Assembly (NCBI GenBank): GCA_963757115.1
Contig: CAVWQV010000014.1
Location: 211,416 to 275,415 of the forward strand
DNA length: 64,000 nucleotides
Reading direction: 5' to 3'
Origin: CAVWQV01 sp963757115
GTDB lineage: Bacteria > Pseudomonadota > Alphaproteobacteria > Acetobacterales > Acetobacteraceae
The position numbers and the translations under genes were made by a program. The notes below the pieces were generated by a model. The model was given only the letters and a program-made list of their open reading frames with translations. It did not search any database and was not told the origin of the DNA. Shown piece by piece: positions 28,343 to 37,514 of the stretch; within the stretch, counting starts at the first letter, position 1, and every line of letters starts with the position of its first letter.

Positions 28343-29595
28343 CACGCGACCGACTGGGTGATCGCCGAGTAGACTAGTGTCCGCAGATCGCGGCGAAGCG
28401 TCAGCCGAGCGTCGCTGCCCATGACCTGCGTCATGAACACCACCGCGAGTTCCTCCTTGGGGTCGATCCAGAATGCGGTTGAGGCGGCACCGCCCCAGAA
28501 GAACTCGCCCACCGTGCCCGGGAGGCGGGTCTTAGCGACATTGACGTTGACGCCGCAGCCGATCGAGAAACCGATTCCCGAGTAGCCGCCCTCGCTGAAC
28601 ATGCCCGGCGTCGTCATGTCCGCCAACTCCTGGTTACCCGGCAGATGATTGAGACTGAACAGCTCGACGGTCTTGGGGCTGAGGATCTGCACGCCATCGA
28701 GGGTCCCGCCTTGCACCATCATTGTGCAAAACCGCATGTAGTCATAAGCGGTCGAGACCAGACCGCCGCCGCCGGATTCGAGGTTGGGCGGCGCCGCGAA
28801 TGTGCTCTTGGCTGCGTCGTCCTGCAGTTTCAAGCCGCCGCCTTCGTTCGGTTGGTAGCAGGACGCGAAGCGATCGATCTTTTCGGGAGGGCAGTAGAAA
28901 GCGGTGTCGTGCATCCCGAGAGGCTCGAACAGCCGCGTCCGCAGGAACTCCCCGAAACGCATTCCGCTGAGTTTCTGGACCAGGTAGCCCATCACGTCGA
29001 TTGAAACGGAATAGTTCCAAGCCGTTCCAGGTGAGAATTCCAGCGGCAGCGTTGAGAGCCGCTCGATCATGCCGTCGAGACCACCTTCGGCGTTGAAATC
29101 GGCCACATGCGCCCGTCGATATGCGCGGTCGACGTTGGTGCGGTTCATGAACCCGTAGGTCAGGCCCGACGTGTGCGTGACCAGGTCGACAACCTTCATC
29201 GGTCGGTCGACGGTCGTCGTCAGAAAGGCGGGCTCCGCATTGGGTATGACGCTCGGAACCCCGGTGGCATAGACGCCGAGCCCCTTCCACGATGGAATGT
29301 GCGTCGCGACGTCGTCATCAAGCCCGATCAGACCCTCTTCCGCCAGCATCATCAGCGCTACCGACGTGATCGGCTTGCTCATGGAATAGATGCGAAAGAT
29401 GGTATCCTCGCGCATGGGCTTGCCGCGCTCGAGGTCCATGTGGCCCGAAATGCCCACGTGCGCGAGATCGCCTCGTCGGTAGACCATGGTCAGCAATCCT
29501 GGAAGCCAGCCGCCATCGACGTAGCGGCGCTTCATGACCTGATCCAGACGCGCCAACCGTGCCGCCGAAAGCCCGACCGATACCGCTCTTGCCAC
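28342..29595 (-). CDS. Serine hydrolase of the beta-lactamase/esterase EstB family
   Basis: A 417-residue class C beta-lactamase fold enzyme without a signal peptide, typical of cytoplasmic esterases. The catalytic SxxK is in RIYSMSKPITSVAL (about residue 71), and the Tyr motif is WNYSVSIDV. The final KTG-equivalent is degenerate: the FFWGGAASTAFW region replaces it, as in EstB-type esterases. It is coupled to the downstream hotdog gene, which suggests release or modification of an acyl compound, by inference. Confidence 0.85.
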   Translation of the reverse strand: MARAVSVGLSAARLARLDQVMKRRYVDGGWLPGLLTMVYRRGDLAHVGISGHMDLERGKPMREDTIFRIYSMSKPITSVALMMLAEEGLIGLDDDVATHIPSWKGLGVYATGVPSVIPNAEPAFLTTTVDRPMKVVDLVTHTSGLTYGFMNRTNVDRAYRRAHVADFNAEGGLDGMIERLSTLPLEFSPGTAWNYSVSIDVMGYLVQKLSGMRFGEFLRTRLFEPLGMHDTAFYCPPEKIDRFASCYQPNEGGGLKLQDDAAKSTFAAPPNLESGGGGLVSTAYDYMRFCTMMVQGGTLDGVQILSPKTVELFSLNHLPGNQELADMTTPGMFSEGGYSGIGFSIGCGVNVNVAKTRLPGTVGEFFWGGAASTAFWIDPKEELAVVFMTQVMGSDARLTLRRDLRTLVYSAITQSVA

Positions 29596-29816
29596 CGCTA
29601 ATACTCCGCTTACCTGACGTCCCAGCCACTAACCACCTGAGTGACGGTATCTGTCAAACTGATCGCCGCCTCCGGCTCCAGCGCCAGGGGGGAGCCGTGG
29701 TCCGCGCAATGGCCGGGCCGGTAAACGGCCAGTTGCCTCGCCGTCGCGGTAAGTCGTCTCGCCCGAAACGATCCTTGTGAGAAACCGTCCGCTGGATCAG
29801 CGCTTGCCGCCGGCCG

Positions 29817-30563
29817 CTAGTCCGCCAGCGACACGCGCCCGCTCGCCAAGTCGTATACCCCCGCTACGACTTTCAGTTTGCCGGCCTCCACCTGCTCGGC
29901 CACGACGGGCGATGCGGTGCGCAACAGGTCGGCTTGGATTTGGGCATTCGCCTTGATCGCCTTTTCGAGATCGGTTCCAGCGCGCTCCACCGCCGGGCGG
30001 ATCGGGGCGTAAAGAGCGCTGATCTGGCCTGGCACGGGCTTGGCCGCGATCGTCGCCTTAACCGCGCCGCAGCCGGAGTGGCCGAGCACTACGATCGCTG
30101 CCGTCCCGAGCACGGCGACAGCGTATTCCAGGCTCGCGATGATCTCGGGTGTGCAGATGTTCCCAGCCACACGGGCCACGAAAAGGTGGCCAATGCTCTG
30201 GTCAAATATAAGTTCTACCGGCACGCGCGAATCGGCACAGGAGAGTACCGCGGCGAATGGCGTCTGTTTGTCGACGGTGTCGGCCTTGAGTATGGCGAGG
30301 TCCTCATCGAAGGATGTGAGCTTCTCAGCTGCGAATTGGCGATTGCCGTCCATCATCTGCGTGAGCGCGGCATCCGGTGCCAGACGATTTTGCGCGTGGC
30401 CTGGCCGGGGCGCGAGCCCGAGCGGCGCGGCAACTGAAAGGGCCGAAAGCGCCGTTCCTGCCAGGAATCCTCGACGCGACACGGGTTCGGTTGCGGCCGC
30501 GTCCCAGGCCCGGCCTGTGCAGGACGACAAGCGTGGCAGACTGGTTGAATGCATCGATGGCAT
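29817..30563 (-). CDS. Exported beta-class carbonic anhydrase
   Basis: About 248 residues. Zinc ligands of the beta class are visible: Cys and Asp in LSCADSRVPVE, then His and Cys in VLGHSGCGAV. The N-terminus has a twin-arginine pattern (SRRGFLAGTALSALSVAAPLG) ending near GHAQN, so a folded, zinc-loaded enzyme is probably sent to the periplasm by Tat. Beta-type enzymes with Tat signals occur in acidophilic and acetic-acid bacteria. Start: ATG at 30563 with GGGGAG about 12 bases upstream; the TTG one codon earlier is less likely. Confidence 0.9.
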   Translation of the reverse strand: MPSMHSTSLPRLSSCTGRAWDAAATEPVSRRGFLAGTALSALSVAAPLGLAPRPGHAQNRLAPDAALTQMMDGNRQFAAEKLTSFDEDLAILKADTVDKQTPFAAVLSCADSRVPVELIFDQSIGHLFVARVAGNICTPEIIASLEYAVAVLGTAAIVVLGHSGCGAVKATIAAKPVPGQISALYAPIRPAVERAGTDLEKAIKANAQIQADLLRTASPVVAEQVEAGKLKVVAGVYDLASGRVSLAD

Positions 30564-30662
30564 CAAACGCGGCTCCCCATGTGCGTGGCCCGAACGGCGG
30601 TTCCCACGATCATCAAGCCTAGCAGGTTCCGCTGCATCAAATCGGGCTTAGCCATGGTCCGG

Positions 30663-30734
30663 TGCCGGGTGAGGGATTTGAACCCCCGACCTTCGGTTTA
30701 CAAAACCGCTGCACTACCGCTGTGCTAACCCGGC
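30663..30734 (-). tRNA. tRNA-Thr (anticodon TGT)
   Basis: Reading the minus strand gives a full cloverleaf: acceptor GCCGGGT pairs with ACCCGGC, the D-arm has AGCACAGCGGTAGTGC, the anticodon stem CGGTT/AACCG encloses TTTGTAA, and the T-arm is GGGGGTTCAAATCCCTC. The discriminator is A; the CCA end is not encoded. Confidence 0.95.
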
Positions 30735-30881
30735 TCTCGGCATTCCGTAGCGCGAAGCGCCATCGCGCGCCAAGGGCCATGACGAGGGTTTAATCGTGGC
30801 ACCATTGGAACGGTCACGTGACGCACCGCATTTCCCCCATGCACGTCGCACTGCGACACCGACCATAGGGAGACGCTCCGC

Positions 30882-32396
30882 ATGCCTGAACCCACTCTAG
30901 CGCGCCGCTCGCGCCGGCCCGCGCTGGCCGCCGTTTTGCTGGCCGGCACGGCCCTCGCCGGCTACGCCGCCGGCCAGGTCGGCTTGGCCGCTACCGTCGC
31001 CGAAACGCAAGGTCGGCCGGTCAATCCGCCCGGCATCGTTACCACCCACACAGTTCCGGACTTCACCGACCTTGTCGACAAGGTGAAACCTGCCGTCGTT
31101 TCCATCACCTCCCGTATGAACGCCGACGCGGTAGCCGAGGAGGAGGGCGAGATGCCCATGCCGTTCGGCCAAATGCCGGGAACGCATCCGCGCTCGATCG
31201 AGGCACGCGGGTCCGGTTTCATCGTCGACGCGAACGGCACGGTGGTCACCAACAACCATGTGGTGCGCGGGGCCAAGACAGTCAGCGTGACCCTCGATGA
31301 CGGCACGCAACTCCCGGCCAAGGTGATCGGCCGCGACGCCCGCACTGATGTCGCGGTGTTGCACGTCGATGCCAAGCATCCGCTGCCGTATATCCAGCTC
31401 GGTGATTCGAACACGGTCAAACCGGGCGAATGGGTAGTCGCAATGGGTAATCCGTTCGGCCTCGGCGGCAGCGTCACGGCCGGCATCGTGTCTGCGCTAG
31501 GGCGCGATATTGGCGCTGGGCCATACGATCAATTCATCCAGATCGACGCGCCGATCAACCAGGGAAACTCGGGCGGTCCGCTGTTTACGCAGGACGGCAA
31601 GGTGGTCGGGATTAACACGGCCATTCTGTCGCCCTCGGGCGGGTCCATCGGTATCGGGTTCGCGATACCGTCCAACACGGTCAAGACCGTAGTCGCTGAC
31701 CTGGAGAACAACGGCCACGTCACCCGGGGTTTCATCGGCGTGGAGGCGCAGCCGCTGAGCGCCGGGATCGCCAAGGCGTTGCACGTCGGCGAGGCCGGTG
31801 GCGCGCTGATCGCAGGCGTCAATCCGGACAGCCCGGCGGCAAAGGCGGGCCTACAGCCGGGCGATGTGGTGAGCGCGGTGGACGGGCAGTCGATTGCGAA
31901 CGCCCGTCAGCTCGCGCTCGACATCGCGACCGTCAAGCCGGGCCAGCAGGCGACACTCGAGGTGTTGCGTGACGGCCAGAAGAAGACCCTCACCGCGACG
32001 GTGGGCGAGCAGCCGGGTGAGAGCCAGACTGCCGACGCTGCCGCGAGCAATCAGACGGGCGGTAAGGGCCGAATCGGCGTCGCGCTGGCACCGATTTCTC
32101 CGGATGCACGCGAACAGCTCAGCCTACCGGAAGGTGCGAAGGGCGCGGTCGTTGCGGAAGTGCGTCCGGGCTCGCCCGCCGAGCAGGCCGGGCTTCGCTC
32201 GGGCGATGTGATCGTGGGTGTCGGAGCAAAGGCGGTGAGCTCGCCAGAGGACGCCGTGAAGGCGATCAAGGCCGCGACCGGGGGCGCGGACGGCGCGGTG
32301 GCCTTGCGCATCATCCGTGACGGACAGCCTGCCTTCGTGGCCGTCAGTCCCGGACGGCGCGGGCCAGAGTCAGGGCTAAGTTGGCGTCAGGGCTAA
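30882..32396 (+). CDS. DegP/HtrA-type (Do family) periplasmic serine endopeptidase
   Basis: A 504-residue envelope protease/chaperone. An N-terminal export or anchor segment (residues 11-33) precedes the trypsin fold. Catalytic residues are His in VTNNHVVRG (about 125), Asp in RTDVAVLHVD (about 157) and Ser in GNSGGPLF (about 230). Two PDZ domains follow, at about 275-365 (GFIGVEAQPLS) and 400-495 (IGVALAPISPDAREQ). This is the intact counterpart of the one-PDZ HtrA at 10.2-11.2 kb. GGGAGACGC precedes the ATG. A strong hairpin lies directly after the stop. Confidence 0.93.
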   Translation: MPEPTLARRSRRPALAAVLLAGTALAGYAAGQVGLAATVAETQGRPVNPPGIVTTHTVPDFTDLVDKVKPAVVSITSRMNADAVAEEEGEMPMPFGQMPGTHPRSIEARGSGFIVDANGTVVTNNHVVRGAKTVSVTLDDGTQLPAKVIGRDARTDVAVLHVDAKHPLPYIQLGDSNTVKPGEWVVAMGNPFGLGGSVTAGIVSALGRDIGAGPYDQFIQIDAPINQGNSGGPLFTQDGKVVGINTAILSPSGGSIGIGFAIPSNTVKTVVADLENNGHVTRGFIGVEAQPLSAGIAKALHVGEAGGALIAGVNPDSPAAKAGLQPGDVVSAVDGQSIANARQLALDIATVKPGQQATLEVLRDGQKKTLTATVGEQPGESQTADAAASNQTGGKGRIGVALAPISPDAREQLSLPEGAKGAVVAEVRPGSPAEQAGLRSGDVIVGVGAKAVSSPEDAVKAIKAATGGADGAVALRIIRDGQPAFVAVSPGRRGPESGLSWRQG

Positions 32397-32405
32397 CGTT
32401 GGCGC

Positions 32406-32438
32406 CACGGTGCGGAGTGCGACCCACTCCGCACCGTG
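32406..32438. terminator. Intrinsic-type hairpin after the DegP-like gene
   Basis: A perfect 14-bp stem (CACGGTGCGGAGTG / CACTCCGCACCGTG) with a 5-base loop, 10 bases after the protease stop. The T-run that follows is weak (CCCTTTCG), so termination may be partial. It also lies just beyond the end of the convergent FAH-family gene and could serve both. Confidence 0.65.
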
Positions 32439-32461
32439 AACGCCCTTTCGCTTCAGGGTAC

Positions 32462-33245
32462 CTACGTCAGGCGAAGCTCGACGGGGGGCAGACTATCGAA
32501 CGCGACCACGACGTGGGCGGGGCCTGCAAGCCAGATCGGGGGGGTCACGCTGCCGAGCATGATGATCTGACCGGCCGACATCCCGCCGAAGGCTGCTGCC
32601 TCGGCAGATCCGGCCAGCCAAGCTAGGCAGTTGAACGGATCGCCCAGAAGATCGGCTGCAACGCCCTCGCTCTGGGTTACCCCGTCTACGAGCAATCGCC
32701 CGCCCAGCTTCGTCACGTCGAGCGCCCGCCAGTCCGCCGGCTCGGCCCCAACGACGCAGCCCGCGTGAAATACTTGATCGGCCATCAGCGACGGCACGCC
32801 GAAACGGCCGAGGTCGCGATACCGGTTCTCCACAATTTCGATTCCGGCAAACAGGCCATCCACGGCGGAGCGGGCTTGCGCGGGGCTGCACGGGCCAGGA
32901 GGGATATCGCGCCCCAATCGAACTACCACCTCGCATTCGACCCCGAGCGCTGTGAACTGCTCATAGGGCAGGGCGACGCCGCTCGGGTAGATGCCCGACG
33001 CCGACATGAAGCCGGCGACTGGGCCGGATAAGCCCAAGTAGGCCTGCATGCGTTTTGCGGTGGCTCCGATCTTGAATCCTGCCGGTGGCATGGCCCCGAG
33101 GCGCCGCGCGAGCGCCGCCTGCGCTGCCGCACCCTCGGCGGCGGACGACGGCCGCCACATCGGGAGGAAAAGCGTCGATTGCTTCGCGCCGGTCACGTGC
33201 TTCGGCCAGAATGCTTGCGAATTGGTCGGGATCGAACGCGCTCAT
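32462..33245 (-). pseudogene. 2-keto-4-pentenoate hydratase / FAH-like protein, broken by a one-base indel
   Basis: A fumarylacetoacetate-hydrolase superfamily enzyme of the MhpD/hydratase branch, about 260 residues when repaired. The N-terminal piece MSAFDPDQFASILAEARDRR runs from 33245. It loses sense near 33135-33150, and the second frame carries GFKIGATAKRMQAYLG, a metal-site-like VECEVVVRLG, GIEIVENRY and GDPFNCLAWLA to 32462. These match the hydratase fold, which binds Mg and 2-oxo acids. The 5' end overlaps the rlmB stop by 4 bases, so it is the downstream gene of rlmB. Confidence 0.75.
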
Positions 33246-34252
33246 CCGCGGCGTGCCAGCTCATATAGCGCGACCGCCGCCGCCGCGGACACATTGAGGC
33301 TGTCGATTCCGCCCGGCATGGCCAGTCTTGCCACCTCGTCGCACGTGTCCCGGGTCAGGCGCCGCAAGCCCTCGCCTTCCGCGCCGAGGACGAGTGCCGC
33401 CCGCCGCCCGGCCAGCGCCGGGCCGGAAAGCGGGGCGCCTCCTCGCGCATCGAGACCGACGACCCAGCACCCCGCCGCTTTCAGGGCAATGAGCGTGCGG
33501 GCGATGTTGACGGCACGCATCAACGGCACGGTTTCAAGCGCCCCGGACGCGGCCTTGGCAAGCGAGCCGGTCTCCTCCGGGGCGTTGCGGTCCTGCGTTA
33601 TGACCGCAGCAGCCTCGAACGCCGCGGCCGACCGCAGGATCGCTCCCACGTTGCGCGGATCCGTCACTTGATCGAGTACGAGGAGTGGGCCGGATCGGTC
33701 CAACGCGGCATGCAATGATGGCGGCGGGAGCAGGTCGGCGAGCAGGGCGGCCCCTTGATGGACGACGTCGCGGCCCAGCAGATGGTCCAAACGACCGCGC
33801 TCAGTGCGCTCTGGCGCGAGGGCCCCTGGCTGCTTCAACCGCTCGGCCAAGGTATGTTCCGCTTCTTCCGTGAGCAGCAACCGCCGGAGCCGCCGCGCTG
33901 GATTGGCAAGGGCGGCCCCAACTGCGTGCAGACCGTAGATCCAAACGGCGCCGCGCGGTGCTTCGGCCGGTCGCGAGCCGCCGCCATGATGCGGTGGGCG
34001 ACGGTTCTCGCTGCTGCGGTCGCCTAGAGAGCGGGATGCGAGAGGTGGTCCGCTCCCGCGTTCGCTGGCGCGTTCTTCCCGACGCAGTCCTTCCGGGCGC
34101 ACGCTTTGAGCCAGAGGGCGGGGACCTTGGGCGTTCGGGCGTTGCCCTACTCCGTACGGACGCGGGCCGTTTTGGCTCAACGGCTGTCGTGGGTTACCGG
34201 TGCTGGGTCGCCGGTTCCCGCCGCCGGGGTGGACGGTGTGCGGAGGTTTCAT
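33242..34252 (-). CDS. rlmB: 23S rRNA (guanosine-2'-O-)-methyltransferase RlmB-type (TrmH family)
   Basis: A SPOUT methyltransferase of 336 residues. A Pro/Arg-rich disordered extension (1-90) leads into the RNA-binding domain (VWIYGLHAVGAALANPARR). The SpoU core then follows with motif 1 DQVTDPRNVGAILRSA, motif 2 LVLGAEGEGLRRL and motif 3 SLNVSAAAAVALYEL, forming the knotted SAM site. The ATG at 34252 is chosen; the frame stays open upstream into the tRNA-Tyr gene on the other strand. RlmB modifies G2251 in E. coli; the exact target here is inferred. Confidence 0.9.
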   Translation of the reverse strand: MKPPHTVHPGGGNRRPSTGNPRQPLSQNGPRPYGVGQRPNAQGPRPLAQSVRPEGLRREERASERGSGPPLASRSLGDRSSENRRPPHHGGGSRPAEAPRGAVWIYGLHAVGAALANPARRLRRLLLTEEAEHTLAERLKQPGALAPERTERGRLDHLLGRDVVHQGAALLADLLPPPSLHAALDRSGPLLVLDQVTDPRNVGAILRSAAAFEAAAVITQDRNAPEETGSLAKAASGALETVPLMRAVNIARTLIALKAAGCWVVGLDARGGAPLSGPALAGRRAALVLGAEGEGLRRLTRDTCDEVARLAMPGGIDSLNVSAAAAVALYELARRG

Positions 34253-34371
34253 GCCCCAGACGGTATAGCGGTCTCGCTTTGTTATGCCCAGGCCGGTGTC
34301 GCCGACCACGAGCGTCAACTCCCTGGTTCGTTGACAAGAAATGACGGAACGGGGATGAACCGCTCGGTCGA

Positions 34372-34457
34372 GGAGGGGTGCCCGAGTGGCTAAAGGGGGC
34401 GGACTGTAAATCCGCTGGCGCACGCCTACGTTGGTTCGAATCCAACCCCCTCCACCA
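34372..34457 (+). tRNA. tRNA-Tyr (anticodon GTA)
   Basis: A class II tRNA with a long variable arm: acceptor GGAGGGG pairs with CCCCTCC, anticodon GTA in GGACTGTAAATCC, variable arm TGGCGCACGCC, T-arm TTGGTTCGAATCCAA. The CCA end is encoded. Confidence 0.97.
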
Positions 34458-34531
34458 TTGAGCTGCTGATCTCAAGCGCAATTCGTCCGAACGCTTTGCC
34501 TACAAGCGCCAATGCGTTAGGGGTGTCTTAC

Positions 34532-34602
34532 GCGGGTGTAGCTCAATGGTAGAGCCCCAGCCTTCCAAGCTAGTGATGCGGGTTCGATTCCCGTCACCCG
34601 CT
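34532..34602 (+). tRNA. tRNA-Gly (anticodon TCC)
   Basis: Acceptor GCGGGTG pairs with CACCCGC, D-arm GCTCAATGGTAGAGC, anticodon TCC in CAGCCTTCCAAGCTA, T-arm GCGGGTTCGATTCCCGT. CCA is not fully encoded. Confidence 0.96.
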
Positions 34603-34720
34603 CCGCGCCTGTCGCGTCTGCTGTCGCCGGAACTGGCCGCTTGACAGCGGCGGGCCCGAGTTCTTCATACGTGCCGTGCGTCGTCGCGCCTGCCCGTTGG
34701 GAGCGGCCGGTGTGCCGTGC

Positions 34721-34797
34721 AGGGGTGTAGCTCAATTGGCTAGAGCGCCGGTCTCCAAAACCGGAGGCTGGGGGTTCGAGACCCTCCACCCCTGCCA
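34721..34797 (+). tRNA. tRNA-Trp (anticodon CCA)
   Basis: Acceptor AGGGGTG pairs with CACCCCT, anticodon CCA in CGGTCTCCAAAACCG, T-arm GGGGGTTCGAGACCCTC, encoded CCA end. Its position directly before secE-nusG is the usual bacterial arrangement. Confidence 0.97.
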
Positions 34798-34854
34798 GAT
34801 CGATCCCACGCGAAATCGGATCGAAGTCAGGTAGCGCGAGAAAGGAGTGTTCGA

Positions 34855-35049
34855 GTGGCGTTCAATCCAGCCAGATTCCTTCGCGAAGTGAGGAGCGAAG
34901 TGGCTAGGGTGACATGGCCGTCGCGTCGGGAGACCCTGGTTACCACCGGCCTGGTGTTCGCGATGGTGGCATTGGCGGCGGTATTCTTCCTGGTCGTCGA
35001 CCAAGTTATCGGCATCGGCGTGCGCGCGCTGTTCGCCGTGCAGGTCTGA
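34855..35049 (+). CDS. secE: Preprotein translocase subunit SecE
   Basis: A 64-residue single-helix SecE, the short alphaproteobacterial type. The amphipathic region has FLREVRSEVARVTWPSRRET, and the membrane helix follows (VFAMVALAAVFFLVVDQVI). It clamps the two halves of SecY. It starts at a GTG with GAAAGGAG upstream and lies 57 bases after tRNA-Trp. Confidence 0.96.
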   Translation: MAFNPARFLREVRSEVARVTWPSRRETLVTTGLVFAMVALAAVFFLVVDQVIGIGVRALFAVQV

Positions 35050-35063
35050 GGAGATCGCGCAAA

Positions 35064-35594
35064 ATGGCGAAGCGTTGGTACGTGGTGCACGTGTATTCCG
35101 GGTTTGAGAAGAAGATTGCTCAACAGATTAAGGAGCAGGCCGCACAGAAGGGCCTGGGCGAGCAGTTCGATGAGGTGCTGGTGCCCTCCGAACAGGTGGT
35201 GGAAGTGCGGCGCGGGCAAAAAGTTAACTCCGAGCACAAGTTTTTCCCAGGCTACGTGCTGGTGAAGATGGACCTCACCGACGACGCTTGGCACTTGGTC
35301 AAGAACACCCCCAAGGTCACGGGATTTCTAGGCACCAAAATGCGACCGAGCCCGATCAGCGAAGCGGAAGCCGAGCGGATCATCAAGCAGGCGCAAGAAG
35401 GGGTGGACCGGCCCCGCCCTGCCATCCTGTTCGAGGTGGGCGAGCAGGTTCGCGTCGCCGATGGCCCATTCACGTCATTTAATGGAACGGTGGAGGAGGT
35501 CGACGAGGAGAAGGGCCGCGTGAAGGTCAGCGTGTCGATCTTCGGCCGTTCCACGCCGGTGGAGCTCGAATACGGCCAAGTAGAAAAGGCCTAG
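35064..35594 (+). CDS. nusG: Transcription termination/antitermination protein NusG
   Basis: A 176-residue NusG. The NGN domain (1-115) begins MAKRWYVVHVYSGFEKKI and contains HKFFPGYVLVKM. The C-terminal KOW domain contains GPFTSFNGTVEEVDEEKGRVKV. It links RNA polymerase to Rho or S10. The ATG at 35064 lies 14 bases after secE with TGAGGAG upstream. The rplK-rplA genes that normally follow are absent, so this secE-nusG unit is detached from the ribosomal protein/rpoBC cluster. Confidence 0.97.
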   Translation: MAKRWYVVHVYSGFEKKIAQQIKEQAAQKGLGEQFDEVLVPSEQVVEVRRGQKVNSEHKFFPGYVLVKMDLTDDAWHLVKNTPKVTGFLGTKMRPSPISEAEAERIIKQAQEGVDRPRPAILFEVGEQVRVADGPFTSFNGTVEEVDEEKGRVKVSVSIFGRSTPVELEYGQVEKA

Positions 35595-35981
35595 CGTCGC
35601 CGTACGTGGCGCGCAACAAACCGGTCGTAATGTTTTCGGCGGCGTTCCGGGTGTCGGACGCGCCGAGTAAGTGCAGCAGTTCGGGAGAGGCGTGCCGTCC
35701 GCGGCGGCGCTAAACCACACGCACGCCCGAAGCGATCCGATCGAGAGAACGCGGTTGCCGGCGATCGTTTTGGCCGGGTGCATCTGCACCCGCGCCCTGG
35801 TCAAGGTGATTTCTCTCCTGACCTGACGTTCGCCGCCTGCGGCGCTCAGAGGCATCGCCTGCCCGCCTGAGCGCTTACCGACGTTCCCCTATGGCGTATC
35901 TCCGGGCCATGTTACCGTCCATCCAACGCAACAACAACGCCCGGCGATTCTTCGGCCGCGGCAGAAGGGAGACGCTTACCG
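35595..35981. other. Gap after nusG without a supported gene
   Basis: No ribosomal protein gene or other convincing frame is present. A minus-strand open frame here lacks family features. The last 60 bases contain the leader of the next gene (AAGGGAGA before the ATG at 35982). Confidence 0.4.
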
Positions 35982-37067
35982 ATGGAACTCGGCTATTTCG
36001 CGATGCCCTCGCACCCGCCCGAGCGAGACCTTAAGGAAGGAAACGAGTGGGATCTGCAAACATTACGTTGGCTCGACGAGCTCGGGTATGCCGAGGCCTG
36101 GATTGGCGAGCACCACACCTCGCCTTGGGAGCCGAACCCTTCCCCTGACCTGCTGCTCGCGCAGTCGTTCCGCGAAACCAAGCGTCTGCGGATGGGGCCC
36201 GGTGGCATCCTTCTCCCGTATCATAACCCCGCGGAGCTCGCGAACCGGATCGCCTTCCTCGATCATCTTTCGGGTGGTCGGCTGAACTTCGGCATTGCCG
36301 CAAGTGGGCTACCGAGCGACTGGGCGCAGTTCAACGTCGACGGCATGTCGGGCGTGAATCGGGACATGACGCGTGAGTTTCTCGACATCATCATGCGGCT
36401 CTGGACCGAAGAAGGCCCGTTCCACCACGAGGGCAAGTTCTGGACGATCGACAAGCCTGACCGCATGAATACGACACTGGTGCCGCATCTGAAGCCCAAG
36501 CAGGCGCCTTACCCACCGATCGGCGTGGCTGGGCTGAGCCCGAACTCGAGCACGATGAAGATGGCGGGCGAGCGAGGGTTCATGCCGATGAGCCTCAACC
36601 TGAACGCCGGCTACGTGGGCAGCCATTGGGATGCCTACGCGGAGGGCGCGCGTTCCAAGGGTCTCACGCCCCGGCGCTCGGCATGGCGTCTCGTTCGCGA
36701 GGTGTTCGTGGCGGAAACGGACGAGGAAGCGTTCCGCCTCTCGGCTGGCGATATGATGGGCCGGATGATGGATGAGTATCTCCTGCCGTTGTTCCGCGAC
36801 TTCCAGTTCACGCACTTCTTCAAGCACGATCAGTCCGTGACCGACTCGGACGTGACCGCCGCCTATTGCGCCCGGCACAACTGGTTGATCGGCTCGCCGG
36901 CGACCGTCGCGCGAAAGCTGGAAGCCATGTGGAACGAGGTCGGCGGCTTCGGCACCCTGCTGGTGCTCGGCTTCGATTACGCCGACAAGCCCGACGCTTG
37001 GCACAATTCACTTAAACTGCTGGCGCAGGAGGTGTTGCCCCGCGTACAACATCTTCAGGCCGACTAG
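35982..37067 (+). CDS. LLM-class flavin-dependent monooxygenase (luciferase-like)
   Basis: A 361-residue bacterial-luciferase-family TIM barrel. Typical segments are LGYAEAWIGEHHTSPWEPNPSPDLLLAQ (N-terminal barrel with the HH pair), MGPGGILLPYHNPAELANRIAFLDHLSGGRLNFGIA and IDKPDRMN. The C-terminal region (HNWLIGSPATVARKLEAMW) fits the limonene/alkanal monooxygenase branch. Such enzymes use FMNH2 delivered by a separate reductase; none is adjacent. GGGAGACG precedes the ATG. Substrate cannot be judged. Confidence 0.9.
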   Translation: MELGYFAMPSHPPERDLKEGNEWDLQTLRWLDELGYAEAWIGEHHTSPWEPNPSPDLLLAQSFRETKRLRMGPGGILLPYHNPAELANRIAFLDHLSGGRLNFGIAASGLPSDWAQFNVDGMSGVNRDMTREFLDIIMRLWTEEGPFHHEGKFWTIDKPDRMNTTLVPHLKPKQAPYPPIGVAGLSPNSSTMKMAGERGFMPMSLNLNAGYVGSHWDAYAEGARSKGLTPRRSAWRLVREVFVAETDEEAFRLSAGDMMGRMMDEYLLPLFRDFQFTHFFKHDQSVTDSDVTAAYCARHNWLIGSPATVARKLEAMWNEVGGFGTLLVLGFDYADKPDAWHNSLKLLAQEVLPRVQHLQAD

Positions 37068-37099
37068 GTCGCTCCGGACAAGGCTGACCCGCTGCCGGG

Positions 37100-37394
37100 C
37101 AGCGGCGAGTAGGACGATGCCGAGGAGCTGCTGGCAGTGTGGTCATACTGGGTCGCGAGACGGCCGCTGTTCTTCAGGCGATTGATGAATCGCTCAATGG
37201 GGATGCGCAGGGCGTAAAGGGGTCGGATCGACCGTGTGCTGGACGTGCCGGTTGATCGGAATCCGGGGCGTGCGGCCACGGGCGCGGACGTCGCCGCGGG
37301 ATCGCGCGCTGTCGGATCCCCGGTCGGCGTGCAGCACGTGGCGGACTGGAGCAGTGGTGGACGCGGTGAGCGAGGGCCCACCGGACGGGTTCAA
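37100..37394 (-). pseudogene. IS5-type transposase C-terminal remnant
   Basis: Two frames together carry the end of an IS5-family DDE transposase. One reads VLHADRGSDSARSRGDVRARG; the next frame reads IPIERFINRLKNSGRLATQYDHTASS, with the conserved ExxxNRLK and the RxATxYD pattern that carries the catalytic Glu. The N-terminal two-thirds are missing. No inverted repeats were found. Confidence 0.65.
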
Positions 37395-37514
37395 CCGGCA
37401 ACATGAAGGTTGCTCAGGCCGACCATTACGAGAGCTGGCGAAGGCGTCGGCGGGACAGTTATGGTTATCCTCGCCTTTCGGCTGTTCCGGTCGTCGCCGC
37501 TTGGGCGAACGGAC

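Noticed and set aside
35475..35855. 126-codon minus-strand frame over the nusG end
   Set aside because: It overlaps the conserved NusG KOW domain and has no motif of its own.
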